Source of the DNA: Pseudomonadota bacterium
GTDB lineage: Bacteria; Pseudomonadota; Alphaproteobacteria; Caulobacterales; Caulobacteraceae
Reading direction: 5' to 3'
Length of the DNA stretch: 64,000 bases
Assembly (NCBI GenBank): GCA_020161365.1
Contig: JAIUNU010000001.1
Coordinates: 186,001-250,000 of the forward strand
This document shows, in pieces, positions 43,944 through 53,158 of this stretch. The notes below the pieces were generated by a model that worked only from the letters and a program-made list of their open reading frames with translations, had not been told where the DNA came from and did no database searches. Position numbers and translations under genes: made by a program. Positions within the stretch are counted from its first letter, which is position 1; each line of letters begins with the position of its first letter.

Positions 43944-44305
43944 AGCGCTTTCTGACCCTCACCGCCTTCGCCTCGACCGCCTTGCTCGCTGCCTGCGGCC
44001 AGCCGACCGAACCGGCGCCAGACACCGCCGCGCCCGCCGAGGACGCAGCAATGGTGCCCATGGCGCCGACCCCCGCCGCGCAGACGACCGGCCACGGAAC
44101 CGGTGTCGTAACCGCCGTCGATCCTGCAGCCGGGACCGTCACGCTCGACCATGGCCCAATTCCGGAGGTGGGCTGGCCGGCCATGACGATGGGCTTCAAG
44201 GCGGATCCGGCGCTACTGGCGACGGTCAAGACCGGCGACCGGGTCCGCTTCGACCTGGTGATCAAGGGCGGGACCAGCGAGATCACCGCCATCCGTCCGG
44301 AATAG
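43940..44305 (+). CDS. cusF: CusF-like copper-binding lipoprotein
   Basis: A 121-residue protein starting at TTG 43940, which overlaps the cusA stop and has AAGGAGAC just upstream. A lipobox ([10 protein letters not shown]) is followed by a Pro/Ala linker and a CusF domain: [20 protein letters not shown], then [13 protein letters not shown] with the His, Trp and two Met ligands. It is a second metallochaperone beside the domain fused to CusB. Confidence 0.87.
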   Translation: MKRFLTLTAFASTALLAACGQPTEPAPDTAAPAEDAAMVPMAPTPAAQTTGHGTGVVTAVDPAAGTVTLDHGPIPEVGWPAMTMGFKADPALLATVKTGDRVRFDLVIKGGTSEITAIRPE

Positions 44306-44329
44306 ACCGGTCCGGGTCGGTCAAGGTCG

Positions 44330-44366
44330 GTCGTCGCCGCGACATCACGGACGTCGCGGCGACGAC
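44330..44366 (+). terminator. Long hairpin after the cus operon
   Basis: Perfect 14-base arms (44330-44343 and 44353-44366) around a nine-base loop lie 25 bases after the cusF stop. No T tract follows, so termination may be weak or Rho-assisted, but the stem is strong and well placed for the end of cusCBAF. Confidence 0.6.
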
Positions 44367-44411
44367 GCGCCCCGCCTAGAGTCATCCTTGTCAGCCTCTC
44401 AAGGAAGTCCG

Positions 44412-44873
44412 ATGTCATCCATCTTCCTGTCACGCAGAGTCCTGCTGGCCGCTGCGCCGGCTCTCACTGCCGCTGGAACCGCTTGGGCCGCACCCGAGAA
44501 TCGGTTGACCGCCTACAAGACGCCCTGGTGCGGCTGCTGCGGCGGCTGGATCAGCCACATGCGTCAAGCCGGTTGGACGGTCGAGGTCATCGAGCATGAG
44601 GACCTCGCGCCGATCCGGGCCCGACACGGGATCCCGGATCGATTGGCCTCCTGCCACACGGCCGTCGTCGGCGCCTATGCGGTCGAGGGTCATGTGCCGG
44701 CCGGCGACGTCGATCGCTTGCTGCGTGAACGCCCGGCTGCTCGCGCCCTGAGCGCCCCCGGCATGCCCGCCGGCTCGCCGGGCATGGAGGCCGCAGGACG
44801 CGAGCCCTACACCACGATGCTGATCCTCAACGACGGTTCCACCCGGGTGTTTGGACGGCACAACGGCGCCTGA
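44412..44873 (+). CDS. DUF411 metal-binding protein (CopG-like)
   Basis: A 153-residue exported protein from ATG 44412 (ribosome site AAGGAAG). A twin-Arg-like signal (LSRRVLLAAAPALTAAGTAW) precedes the DUF411 domain: LTAYKTPWCGCCGGWISHMR, LASCHTAVVGAYAVEGHVPA, GMPAGSPGMEA. The CGCC motif and a distal Cys are expected to bind Cu(I). The family commonly accompanies copper efflux genes, as here. Confidence 0.85.
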   Translation: MSSIFLSRRVLLAAAPALTAAGTAWAAPENRLTAYKTPWCGCCGGWISHMRQAGWTVEVIEHEDLAPIRARHGIPDRLASCHTAVVGAYAVEGHVPAGDVDRLLRERPAARALSAPGMPAGSPGMEAAGREPYTTMLILNDGSTRVFGRHNGA

Positions 44874-44892
44874 CCCTCCGTCGGCGAGCGGG

Positions 44893-45486
44893 CTAGGCCT
44901 CGTCCGCTTCCGAGCCCCGCGCGTCCTCCAGGATCTCCAGGCCGCCCTTGGCCGCGACGCCAGCGACCAGAACTCCGACCACCAGATCCGGCCACGACTG
45001 TCCAAGCCAAAGCACCAGACCGCCGGCGACGATGATCCCGCCGTTGGAGGCGAAGTCGTTGAAGCTGAACGTCTCGGCGGCGCGCAGATTGACATCGTCG
45101 CCGTCCAGCCGCCGCAGCATCTGCAGGCAGATCAGGTTCACGACCGCGGCGATGACCGCAAGGCCGATCATGGTCCAGCCGATTGGCTCCGCCCCGAACC
45201 ACCAACGCCGCCCCGCATCGATCAGCACCCCGGCGGCGAAAACCAGCAGAAGGACGCCCGAGACCCGGGCGGCCCGCCGCTTCCACGCAATTGCGCGCCC
45301 CACGGCCAGGAAACTGATCAGATAGACGACCGAGTCCGAGGCGTTGTCGACCGCGTTAGCCAGCAGGGCGCTGGAATCGGCGATCACTCCGCCGATACCG
45401 AGCGCTGCGAAAAGCAGCGCATTCAGGATCAAAACGACGAGCAGAGTGCGTCGCTGCTCGCGGTCTTTCGCGTTCAAGGCTGTCAA
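44893..45486 (-). CDS. Short CDF-family cation transporter (czc operon)
   Basis: A 197-residue membrane protein starting at TTG 45486, overlapping the czcA stop (TTGA). It has the CDF pattern with ADSSALLANAVDNASDSVVY in helix 2 and ETFSFNDFASNGGIIVAG in helix 5, each with the NxxxD- or FxDD-like metal ligands. It lacks the cytosolic C-terminal domain, so it is shorter than the usual ~300 residues. Zn/Co/Cd efflux to the periplasm, where CzcCBA can pick it up, is likely. Confidence 0.83.
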   Translation of the reverse strand: MTALNAKDREQRRTLLVVLILNALLFAALGIGGVIADSSALLANAVDNASDSVVYLISFLAVGRAIAWKRRAARVSGVLLLVFAAGVLIDAGRRWWFGAEPIGWTMIGLAVIAAVVNLICLQMLRRLDGDDVNLRAAETFSFNDFASNGGIIVAGGLVLWLGQSWPDLVVGVLVAGVAAKGGLEILEDARGSEADEA

Positions 45487-48400
45487 TCGTCCATTCCTTC
45501 CGAGGCTCGGTGTCTGACCGCCCTGGCGGCGAAGGTCGGCAAGACCAGAAGGGTCAACGCCGTTGCGGTCAAAAGGCCGCCGATGACCACGGTGGCCAAG
45601 GGCTTTTGCACCTCTGCGCCCGCCCCGTGCGCCAGCGCCATCGGAATGAAACCGACGATCGCCACGAGCGCGGTCGTCAGGACCGCTCGCAGACGACTGG
45701 AGGCGCCTTCGACCGCCGCCTCCATCGCCGGCAGGCCGGATGTCAGTCGCTCGCGAATAGCCTGCATCAGCACCAGGCCGTTGAGGGTCGCCACGCCCGA
45801 GACCGCGATGAAACCGACGGCGGCCGAGACGGAGAACGGCATCCCGCGCAAAAAGAGAGCGAGGGCTCCGCCAACGAGCGCAAGCGGCACGCATGCGAAG
45901 ACCAACCCAGCCTCGGCGAAGGAGCCCAACGCCAGGAACAGCAAGACTCCGATCAGGATGAAGACGATCGGAATGACGACGCCGAAGCGCTGCTCAGCGC
46001 GCTTGAGATTTTCAAACTGGCCGCCCCAGTCGAGATGCACGGCCGCCGGCAGGTCGATCTCTCCAACCCGCGACTGGGCCTCGGAGACGAAACCGCCCAG
46101 ATCCCGTCCCCGCACATTGGCCTGGACGACCATCCGCCGGCTGCCGTTCTCGCGGCTGATCTGGTTGGGGCCTTCGGCGGTCTGAATCCGGGCCACCGAA
46201 GCGAGCGGTACGACGACGCCTGACGACGAGACGATCGGCAAGGCGGCGAGGGCTGCGGGATCATTGCGAGCGTCATCCGGCAGACGGACCACCACATCGA
46301 AGCGACGATCGCCTTCGAAGATGCGACCCGCTTCTGCCCCCCCGACGCCCACGGATACGGCCTCGCTGACATCGGCCGCTGACAACCCGTAATTGGCGGC
46401 GGCGAACCGGTCGACGCTGACCGTCAGCGTCGGCAAACCCGACGCCTGCTCCACCCGCACGTCAGCCGAGCCCGGCGTTGCTCGCAGAGCCGCGGCGACC
46501 TGGTCCGCGACGCCCTGCATCGTGACGAAGTTGTCGCCGAAAACAGTGACTGCGAGGTCGCTTCTCACGCCCGAGCTCAGTTCGTTGAAACGCATTTCGA
46601 TTGGCTGACTAAATTCGAACGCGTTTCCGAGCTGCTCCATGGCGGTGGCCTCGAGGCGCTCGACCAGTTCCTCCTTGTGTAGACCGGGCTCGGGCCAGTC
46701 GTTTCGATCCTTCAAGATGATGACCGCATCGGAGATATTCGGCCCCATTGGGTCGATCGCGACCTCGGCGGTGCCCGTCTTGGAGAAAACCGATTGAACC
46801 TCGGGCGTCGCCAGAAGAGCGCGTTCGAGATTCTGCTGCATTCGAAGCGACTGTTCGAGTGACGTCGCCGGAGGTTTGGCCACGAACATCGACACGTCGC
46901 CCTCGTCGAGCGTGGGGATGAACTCCCTGCCCAAGGCCATGAAGGACGCCGCGCCGACCGCTACGGCCGCCACCGCCGAGATCAGAACGACCTGGGGCCG
47001 GGCCACCGCCTGCCGGATGGCCGGCTCGATCCACCGGCGGGCGAAGCGGAGGATCCGCGTTTCATGTTCGACGACCTCCCCGTCGGGTCCGACGTGCGAG
47101 GATTTGGGATCTCGCACGAGCAGCGCGGTCATCGCGGGCACGAAGGTGAAGGAGAAGATGAAAGCCCCTACGAGCGCCAGCATCACGGTGGCGCCCATCG
47201 GCTGGAAGGTCTTGCCTTCCACGCCTTCCAGCAGCAGCAACGGTGCGAAGACGAGGAGGATGATCAACTGGCCGAAAGCGGCTGGCTTAACCATCTGGCG
47301 CGCGGATTGGATCGCCACCCCTAACCGCTCGTGGCGGGTAAGCACCCGACCGAGTTGGGCGCGCCGTTGAGCCAGCAGCAGAAGGGTGTTCTCGATCACC
47401 ACCACTCCGCCGTCAACCATCAGCCCGAAGTCCAGGGCGCCCAGGCTCATCAGGTTGCCGCTGATCCCGAAGTGGTTCATGCCGATGACGGCGAACAGAA
47501 AGCTGAGCGGGATCATCAGCGCGGTGATGCTCGCCGCGCGGATGTTGCCCAGCAGCAGGAACAGGATCACCACCACGAGCAGGGCGCCCTCGGTCAGATT
47601 GCGCGCCACTGTGGCGATGGTGGAATTGACCAGCTCGCTCCGGTTCAACACCGGCGTTGCGACGATCCCCGGCGGCAGGCTGTCGCCGACCTCGGTTAGA
47701 CGTTCCGCCGCGGCTTGAGCCACCGTGCGGCTATTGCCGCCGGCGATCATCAGAGCCGTTCCCATGACCACCTCGTGGCCATCCCGGCTGGCGGCTCCGA
47801 GCCGAAGCCCCTGCCCGACCTCGACCGTGGCGACGTCAGCGACGCGGATGACGAGACCGCCCCGGTTCACAATCGGCGCCTGCCTCAAATCCTCGACGTT
47901 GCCCGCCAAGGCATCCGTGCGAACGACCAGGGCCTCTCCACCCCGTCGAATGAAGCCGGCGCCGGCCTGGGTGTTCGCCCGTTCGAGCGCTTCGGTCAGG
48001 TCATTCAGCCCAAGACCATAGCTGGAGAGCCGCGCTACATCCGGTCGAACCGCATACTCCTTGACGTAGCCGCCGATCGTATCGACGCCGGCAAGTCCCT
48101 CGGTGCCGCGCATCAGAGGCGCGACGATCCAGTCCTGAACCGTGCGGAGATAGGTGGCGCGCTGCTCTGGCGTCGCGAGCCGTTCGCCTTCGGGAGTCAG
48201 ATAATCGCCCCCCGCTTGCCAACCCGGCTGGCCGGGTCGGGACAGGTTCTGGCTGTTGAACGGCACATAATCGACCGTCCACATCAGCACTTCGCCCAAG
48301 CCGGTGGTGATGGGAGAAAGCGCGGGCTCGACACCCTCGGGCAGACCCTCACGAGCGGCCGCCAGCCGTTCCGCGACCTGCTGGCGCGCGAAATAGATGT

Positions 48401-48704
48401 CTGTCTCATCGGTGAAGATGGCGGTGATCTGGCTGAACCCGTTGCGCGATAGCGATCGGGTGCTCGTCAGGCCAGGAACGCCCGACAGCGCGGTTTCAAG
48501 CGGATAGGTCACCTGGCGCTCGATCTGTTCCGGCGCGAGGGCGGGAGCGACCGTGGTGATTTGCACTTGGCGGTTGGTGATGTCCGGGACCGCGTCGATC
48601 GGAAGCTTGGTCAGTTCAAACAGACCCAGTCCGGCGACGAGGGCGACGGCGATGACGACGAACCAGCGGAACCGGACCGACGCCGAAATGACGGCATTGA
48701 ACAT
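45483..48704 (-). CDS. czcA: CzcA divalent-metal RND efflux pump
   Basis: A 1073-residue HME-RND pump. Its TM4 motif is SLGALDFGLMVDGGVVVIEN; DFGxxVDG is the divalent Zn/Co/Cd type and differs from the AVGAMVDAA of the cus pump in this window. N-terminal ELTKLPIDAVPDITNRQVQI and the following PALAPEQIERQVTYPLETAL are typical. It is intact, so inner-membrane pumping should survive although czcC is interrupted. Confidence 0.94.
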   Translation of the reverse strand: MFNAVISASVRFRWFVVIAVALVAGLGLFELTKLPIDAVPDITNRQVQITTVAPALAPEQIERQVTYPLETALSGVPGLTSTRSLSRNGFSQITAIFTDETDIYFARQQVAERLAAAREGLPEGVEPALSPITTGLGEVLMWTVDYVPFNSQNLSRPGQPGWQAGGDYLTPEGERLATPEQRATYLRTVQDWIVAPLMRGTEGLAGVDTIGGYVKEYAVRPDVARLSSYGLGLNDLTEALERANTQAGAGFIRRGGEALVVRTDALAGNVEDLRQAPIVNRGGLVIRVADVATVEVGQGLRLGAASRDGHEVVMGTALMIAGGNSRTVAQAAAERLTEVGDSLPPGIVATPVLNRSELVNSTIATVARNLTEGALLVVVILFLLLGNIRAASITALMIPLSFLFAVIGMNHFGISGNLMSLGALDFGLMVDGGVVVIENTLLLLAQRRAQLGRVLTRHERLGVAIQSARQMVKPAAFGQLIILLVFAPLLLLEGVEGKTFQPMGATVMLALVGAFIFSFTFVPAMTALLVRDPKSSHVGPDGEVVEHETRILRFARRWIEPAIRQAVARPQVVLISAVAAVAVGAASFMALGREFIPTLDEGDVSMFVAKPPATSLEQSLRMQQNLERALLATPEVQSVFSKTGTAEVAIDPMGPNISDAVIILKDRNDWPEPGLHKEELVERLEATAMEQLGNAFEFSQPIEMRFNELSSGVRSDLAVTVFGDNFVTMQGVADQVAAALRATPGSADVRVEQASGLPTLTVSVDRFAAANYGLSAADVSEAVSVGVGGAEAGRIFEGDRRFDVVVRLPDDARNDPAALAALPIVSSSGVVVPLASVARIQTAEGPNQISRENGSRRMVVQANVRGRDLGGFVSEAQSRVGEIDLPAAVHLDWGGQFENLKRAEQRFGVVIPIVFILIGVLLFLALGSFAEAGLVFACVPLALVGGALALFLRGMPFSVSAAVGFIAVSGVATLNGLVLMQAIRERLTSGLPAMEAAVEGASSRLRAVLTTALVAIVGFIPMALAHGAGAEVQKPLATVVIGGLLTATALTLLVLPTFAARAVRHRASEGMDD

Positions 48705-48714
48705 GGATCGATCC

Positions 48715-49881
48715 CTAGTCTTCGTCTTCGGCCTCGCCCTTGGCGAGTTCCGCTTTCAGGAGGAAGGCGTTGGCCCCCGCGATACGTTCGGAGCCGTCCA
48801 ATCCGCGCAGGATTTCGGTTCGGTCTCCGGCTTGCCGGCCGATCAGCACCGGAACGGCCCGGAAGCCGTCCGCCGTTTGCACGAAGACCACAGCCGAGCC
48901 GTTCACGGTCTGGACGGACTCGGACGGCACGGTGAGACCATCCGACAAGGCGCCGGTCACGACCGTACCGCTGACGGCCGAGCCGGCGGGAGGCAAGCCT
49001 GCGTCGACGGGCCGGGCGCGGATGATCGTCGCGCCGCTTTGTTCGCTTGCATCGACGGCGACCCCGGTGACGACCGCAGCGAACTCGCCGTTCGCCCCTT
49101 GCACATTCATCCGGACGCCGGGGCTGACTTGAGCGGCCAAGGCGGGAGGCGCATTGAAAACGATCTCGACACGGGCGGGATTGGTGACCTCCGCGATCAC
49201 GCTCCCTTGGGCCGCGAAGCCACCAGGTCCGACCTGAACGCTGGTCACAACGCCGTTGATCGGGCTGGCGACGCTTACGCGACCCGATGCGCTTGGCGAT
49301 CCGGCTGCAGCCGTGCGGGCGCGCGCTGCCCGCGCCGCCGCCTCCGCGCTCAGCGCCTGCGCCCGCGACGCTTCGACGTCCTGTCGGGCGACGACGCCCG
49401 CCTGCTCCAGATTTTGATCCCGCTCGTAAGCGCGACGCGCGGCCTCCGCTGAAGCGTTGGCGGCTTCCGCGTCCGCGCGGTAGGTGGCGGCGTCGCCACT
49501 CACCAGAATGGCCAAGGGCTGTCCGGTTCGCACCGGTTGTCCGGGCGCCACCAGAACCCGCTCGACCCGCCCGCCAATCACCGCCGCGACAGAGGCTCGC
49601 GCATCGACCATCGGTTCGACCCGACCGCTCAACCGGGTCTCGCCGCCTCCGCCACCAGCGACCGTCACCATGGCGATACCGGCCGCCTGGATCTGGGCCG
49701 GAGTGAGGACCACGACGCCCTCGGCGGCGCCGCTTTCCGCCTCATGGCCTTCCTCCCCACTTTCTTCGGCGGCAGGCGCGGGCTCCGGGCCGAAGACCGA
49801 ATAAAGCCCGACGCCGCCAAGCAGGATCACGGCGGCGGCTCCACCCAGGAGCCAGGGTTTGCGAAGCGAGGTGTGATTCAT
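48715..49881 (-). CDS. czcB: CzcB periplasmic adaptor
   Basis: A 388-residue membrane-fusion protein. It has an N-terminal membrane anchor, an acidic/His-containing stretch (EESGEEGHEAESGAAEG), the lipoyl part (LSGRVEPMVDARASVAAVIG) and a helical hairpin (AEAANASAEAARRAYERD). The barrel is SPINGVVTSVQVGPGGFAAQ. It links CzcA to the outer-membrane channel. The start overlaps the remaining 3' end of czcC by four bases. Confidence 0.92.
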   Translation of the reverse strand: MNHTSLRKPWLLGGAAAVILLGGVGLYSVFGPEPAPAAEESGEEGHEAESGAAEGVVVLTPAQIQAAGIAMVTVAGGGGGETRLSGRVEPMVDARASVAAVIGGRVERVLVAPGQPVRTGQPLAILVSGDAATYRADAEAANASAEAARRAYERDQNLEQAGVVARQDVEASRAQALSAEAAARAARARTAAAGSPSASGRVSVASPINGVVTSVQVGPGGFAAQGSVIAEVTNPARVEIVFNAPPALAAQVSPGVRMNVQGANGEFAAVVTGVAVDASEQSGATIIRARPVDAGLPPAGSAVSGTVVTGALSDGLTVPSESVQTVNGSAVVFVQTADGFRAVPVLIGRQAGDRTEILRGLDGSERIAGANAFLLKAELAKGEAEDED

Positions 49882-50106
49882 TGCGACGTTCCAAAAGGGG
49901 CGCGGCCTTGCAGGCGCGCGAGGTCGATTTCGGCGCGGACCCGCGCGAGGCGAGCGTCAACGGCGGCGTTGCGGGCGGAGATCAAGGCAGCGCGGGATGA
50001 GCGCAGCTCGAGTTGTGAGATACGGCCGGCTTCGAATCCGATCCTCGATAGCCGGTAGGCCTCCTCGGCCGCGGCGACGCCGGCGTCGGCCGCGGCGACC
50101 CGGCTA

Positions 50107-50939
50107 GGTGCTGTACCCATAAAGCTTGCGGCCGAGGGCGACGCTTGATTCAAGGATTCCGAAAGGAGCCTTGGGATGGCCCGATACGATCTGAGCGAAG
50201 CGGAGTGGCGGCTGGTCGAGCCGTTGTTGCCGAACAAGCCGCGAGGCGTGGCCCGGGTGGATGACCGCCGGGTGCTGAACGGCGTCTTTTATGTCCTGCG
50301 GACAGGGTCGCCATGGCGTGACCTGCCGGAGCGCTACGGGCCGTATACGACGGTCTACAATCGCTACAACCGGTGGGCCAAGGCCGGGGTCTGGCTGAGG
50401 ATCTTCGAGACGCTGGCGGCCCGATCCCCGCAGTCGATGCAGATGATCGACAGCTCCATCATCCGGGCCCACCAGCACGCCGCCGGTGGAAAAAAGGGGG
50501 CCCGGATCACGCCATCGGCCGTTCTCGTGGAGGACTGAGCACCAAGATCCACGCCGTCGTCGATCAGGACGGCCTGCCGGTGCGCCTGCTTCTCTCGCCC
50601 GGCCAGGCCTCCGACATGAGCGCGGTTCCCGAGCTTCTCGCCGGCCTGCCCGCGCCGACGACCGTCGTCGCCGACCGGGGCTACGATTCCAACTCCGTGC
50701 TTGAGCTGATCGCCCGATCCGGCGCCCAGCCCAGCATCCCCAGTTGCTCCCGTCGAAAGGTCAGGCGCTCCATCGACCCCGCCATCTACCGGCAGCGCAA
50801 TCAGGTCGAACGCTTCTTCTGTCGCCTCAAGCACTTCCGACGCGTCGCGACCCGCTTCGACAAGCTGGCCCGCAACTTCCTCGCCGCCGTCCTCCTCGCA
50901 TCAACGCGACTTTGGCTCAGAGCTTATGAGTCCAGAACC
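50107..50939 (+). mobile_element. IS5-family (IS427-like) insertion sequence in czcC
   Basis: An 833-base element with imperfect terminal inverted repeats: left GGTGCTGTACCCATAA, right (reverse complement) GGTTCTGGACTCATAA, 13 of 16 identical. It is flanked by CTAG at 50104-50107 and 50939-50942. Because CTAG is palindromic, the duplicated target may be TA or CTAG. The exact match of flanks and rejoined host frame indicate a recent insertion. Confidence 0.88.
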
Positions 50940-50942
50940 TAG
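50176..50942 (+). CDS. IS5-family transposase made by -1 frameshift
   Basis: Two overlapping frames encode a DDE transposase. Frame one starts at ATG 50176 (MARYDLSEAEWRLVEPLLP; ribosome site AGGAGCC), carries the first Asp (QMIDSSIIRAHQHAAG), and alone would stop at 50538. The slippery heptamer A-AAA-AAG at 50490-50496 allows a -1 shift into AIGRSRGGLSTKIHAVVDQD, then VVADRGYDSN (second Asp) and RNQVERFFCRLKHFRRVATR (Glu). The stop TAG at 50940-50942 is formed by the host target duplication. Confidence 0.88.
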
Positions 50943-52023
50943 CCGAAGCGCTGAGACGCGCCATCGCGGCGTCACGATCCGCCTGCGCCTCTTGACGGGC
51001 GCCCAGCAGCCGGGCGTCGGCGGCCCGAAACTCGGCCTGCGCCGCTTCGATGTTGCCTCGGTTGCGATCGAACAAGGGCAGCGGCAAGCTCACGCCCAGC
51101 GTGACGGCGGTGGCGTCTTCGGCTTCATAACGGCGAACGCCGACGGACGCGGTCACGTCGGGTCGGGACCTCAAGCGCTCCACGTCGATCCGGCGCTCCG
51201 CCGCCTCACGATCCGCTTCCGCCACCCGTACTGTAAGCGTTCCGGCTGCGCCGTCGTCGCTCGCCGCCAGGGGCGCGCGGTCGAGCAGGCCGCTGTCGAT
51301 GGAGGTCACCGGAGCGGTCAGCATGGCGACCGCCCTCAGCCGGGCGAAAGCCGCATCGCGTTCTGCTTGGGCTTCATCCAGCGCGGCGCGGGCGGCGGCC
51401 GCTTCGCTCTCTCCCTGGATACCGCGCAGCAAGGGCTCACGTCCCTCCTCGACCAGAGTCAGGGCCGCCCGCGTATCGGCTACGGTGAGCGATAACGCCT
51501 CCTGAGCGAGGTCCGCGCGCCTTTCCGCAGCCTCAGCCTCGGCATAGACCAGCGCGAGACGTCCCGCGGCCTCGATGCCCGCCATGTCACGCCGCAAGGA
51601 GGCGGTTCCGGCGTCGGCGCGCGCCGCTTCGACGCGGGCGCCCCGGCGACCCCACAATTCCAGGTCCTGGCTGAGCGAGAGCGTGGTTTCGGCGTTGTTG
51701 TAGCCCTCGAATGGGCCGCTTCCGAAGGCGTTTTCAACCTCGAGCGCAGCGGTCGGATTCGGCCTGACCCTCGCCTGACGCACGCGCGCCTCGGCGGCGT
51801 CAAGCAAGGCGTCGGCCTCAAGCGTCGCCGGTGATTGGCCGAGACGCTGCAGAAGCGTTTCGTAGCTCGGCGCGGGATCGGCCCAGGCGGGACCGGTCAG
51901 ACTGGTCGCCAGGGCGACCAGCGCGCAGCCCGCCGCGAGATGCGGCCGACGGCGAATGGGAGAAGGCATGATCTCATGTCCCGAAAGGTTGACGTGAAAG
52001 GCGCCGCTCAGGGCGCAGTCCCG

Positions 52024-52371
52024 TCAGCCTTGGGGCGGTCGATCCGGTCCGGACGGCGTGCGCGAGACGAAGGCGTCGGCCGGGGCGACCCGGCTGGAGA
52101 CGCTGCGAACCGGCATCAGGGCCGGAGGCGAAGGCGCGTCCGCGGCGGTCATGGCGATGTGGTGACACTGGCAGTAGCTGCAGAACGGCCCGCACTGGCG
52201 GGGCTCGTCCGGCCGGGAGTCCGCCGGTTCCGAAACGACCACCGTCGCGGCCGTTGTGGATCCCGCCGGCCATTCACAGGCCATCGCATCGACGGACGTC
52301 ATGCCGAAAACGGCGATGAACGCCGCCAGAAGCGTCGCCAGTAGACCACGATGGAATCGGGAACGTCCCAT
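52024..52371 (-). CDS. Small exported Cys/His protein heading the czc operon
   Basis: A 115-residue protein from ATG 52371 with a signal region (LLATLLAAFIAVFGMTSVDA) and a metal-binding-looking motif CGPFCSYCQCHHIAM. Position before czcC and the CxxxCxxCxCHH cluster suggest a periplasmic metal-binding or czc accessory protein, comparable in placement to CzcI of Cupriavidus; sequence homology to CzcI is not claimed. Upstream in-frame starts are possible. Confidence 0.6.
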   Translation of the reverse strand: MGRSRFHRGLLATLLAAFIAVFGMTSVDAMACEWPAGSTTAATVVVSEPADSRPDEPRQCGPFCSYCQCHHIAMTAADAPSPPALMPVRSVSSRVAPADAFVSRTPSGPDRPPQG

Positions 52372-52453
52372 AAGCCCCCTTACCATGATTGTCCGACAGA
52401 TCAATCAGAACGGCATGGCTCGCTGTCGACCGTCCGCTTCGCGCATTTTCCGC

Positions 52454-52484
52454 TTGATCCTCTAGTTGCTAGAGGATGCAGAAG
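52454..52484 (+). promoter_or_regulatory. MerR/PbrR-type promoter before the CDF transporter
   Basis: TTGATC (52454-52459) and CAGAAG (52479-52484) are separated by 19 bases. The spacer region carries the perfect dyad ATCCTCTAG-TTG-CTAGAGGAT (52457-52477). This closely follows the layout of lead- and cadmium-responsive pbr/cad promoters. It should drive the plus-strand genes from 52511 under a MerR-family regulator, such as the one at 55485. Confidence 0.72.
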
Positions 52485-52510
52485 GGGGGTGTTCTCACCG
52501 GAGTCTCCCC

Positions 52511-53158
52511 ATGTCGACGCCTCTGACACCCGACGCAACCCCCGCTGCAGGATGCGGTTGCAGCACGCCGAAGTTCGATGGCGCCACCCCGGCGTACCGC
52601 CGGATCCTGGTGACCGTGATCGCCATCAACGCCCTCGCGTTCGTGGCGATCATCGGGGGTGCGATCGCACAAGGGTCCGCCTCGCTCGGCGCCAACGCCC
52701 TCGACTTCCTGGCCGACAGCGCCACCTACGCGATCAGCCTTTGGGCCATCGGCCGGAGCGTTCGCGTCCGCGCGGGCGCCGCGCTTCTAAAGGGGGCCAG
52801 CCTCGGCTTGCTGGCGCTCTCGATCCTTGGCTTCGCCATCTGGCGTGCGGTCACGGGGGCTCCGCCGGAGGGCTCGGTGATCACCGGCCTCGGACTGTTC
52901 GGGTTTGCCGCCAACGTCATCGCCGCCCTCCTTCTGGTGCGCCACCGAGACGGCGACGCCAACGTCCGCTCGGTCTGGCTGTGCACCCGCAACGACCTGA
53001 TCCAGAGCCTCGTGGTCGCCGGGGCGGGCGCCCTCGTCTGGTTGACCGCGTCGCGGTGGCCGGACCTGATCGCCGGAATTCTGCTGGCCGGGGTGTTTCT
53101 GCAGTCCTCCTGGGCGGTCGTGCGTCAGTCGCGCGACGAACTGCGCGAGGCCGCATGA
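52511..53158 (+). CDS. CDF-family metal cation transporter
   Basis: A 215-residue protein from ATG 52511. A Cys-containing N-terminus (GCGCSTPKFDGATP) is followed by five to six membrane helices. Metal-site motifs are GSASLGANALDFLADSATYA and SVWLCTRNDLIQSLVVAGAG. Like the CDF in the czc operon it lacks the cytosolic C-terminal domain, but the two are clearly different sequences. A MerR-type promoter is directly upstream, so induction by Pb, Cd or Zn is expected. Confidence 0.83.
   Translation: MSTPLTPDATPAAGCGCSTPKFDGATPAYRRILVTVIAINALAFVAIIGGAIAQGSASLGANALDFLADSATYAISLWAIGRSVRVRAGAALLKGASLGLLALSILGFAIWRAVTGAPPEGSVITGLGLFGFAANVIAALLLVRHRDGDANVRSVWLCTRNDLIQSLVVAGAGALVWLTASRWPDLIAGILLAGVFLQSSWAVVRQSRDELREAA

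Larger units (their letters stand above)
49878..51969 (-). pseudogene. czcC: czcC outer-membrane channel gene, split by an IS element
   Basis: The 5' part (51969 to about 50940) encodes a signal peptide and most of a TolC/CzcC protein (SYETLLQRLGQSPATLEADA, RPNPTAALEVENAFGSGPF, SLPLPLFDRNRGNIEAAQA). The 3' part (about 50107-49878) encodes the last about 75 residues (AEEAYRLSRIGFEAGRISQL, RAEIDLARLQGRAPFG). Removing the IS and one CTAG copy rejoins the frame exactly as MARLSASASRVAAADAG. The broken form reads a few residues into the IS and stops at 50917, so the final outer-barrel helices are lost. CzcCBA efflux is therefore probably impaired unless another TolC substitutes. Confidence 0.9.
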
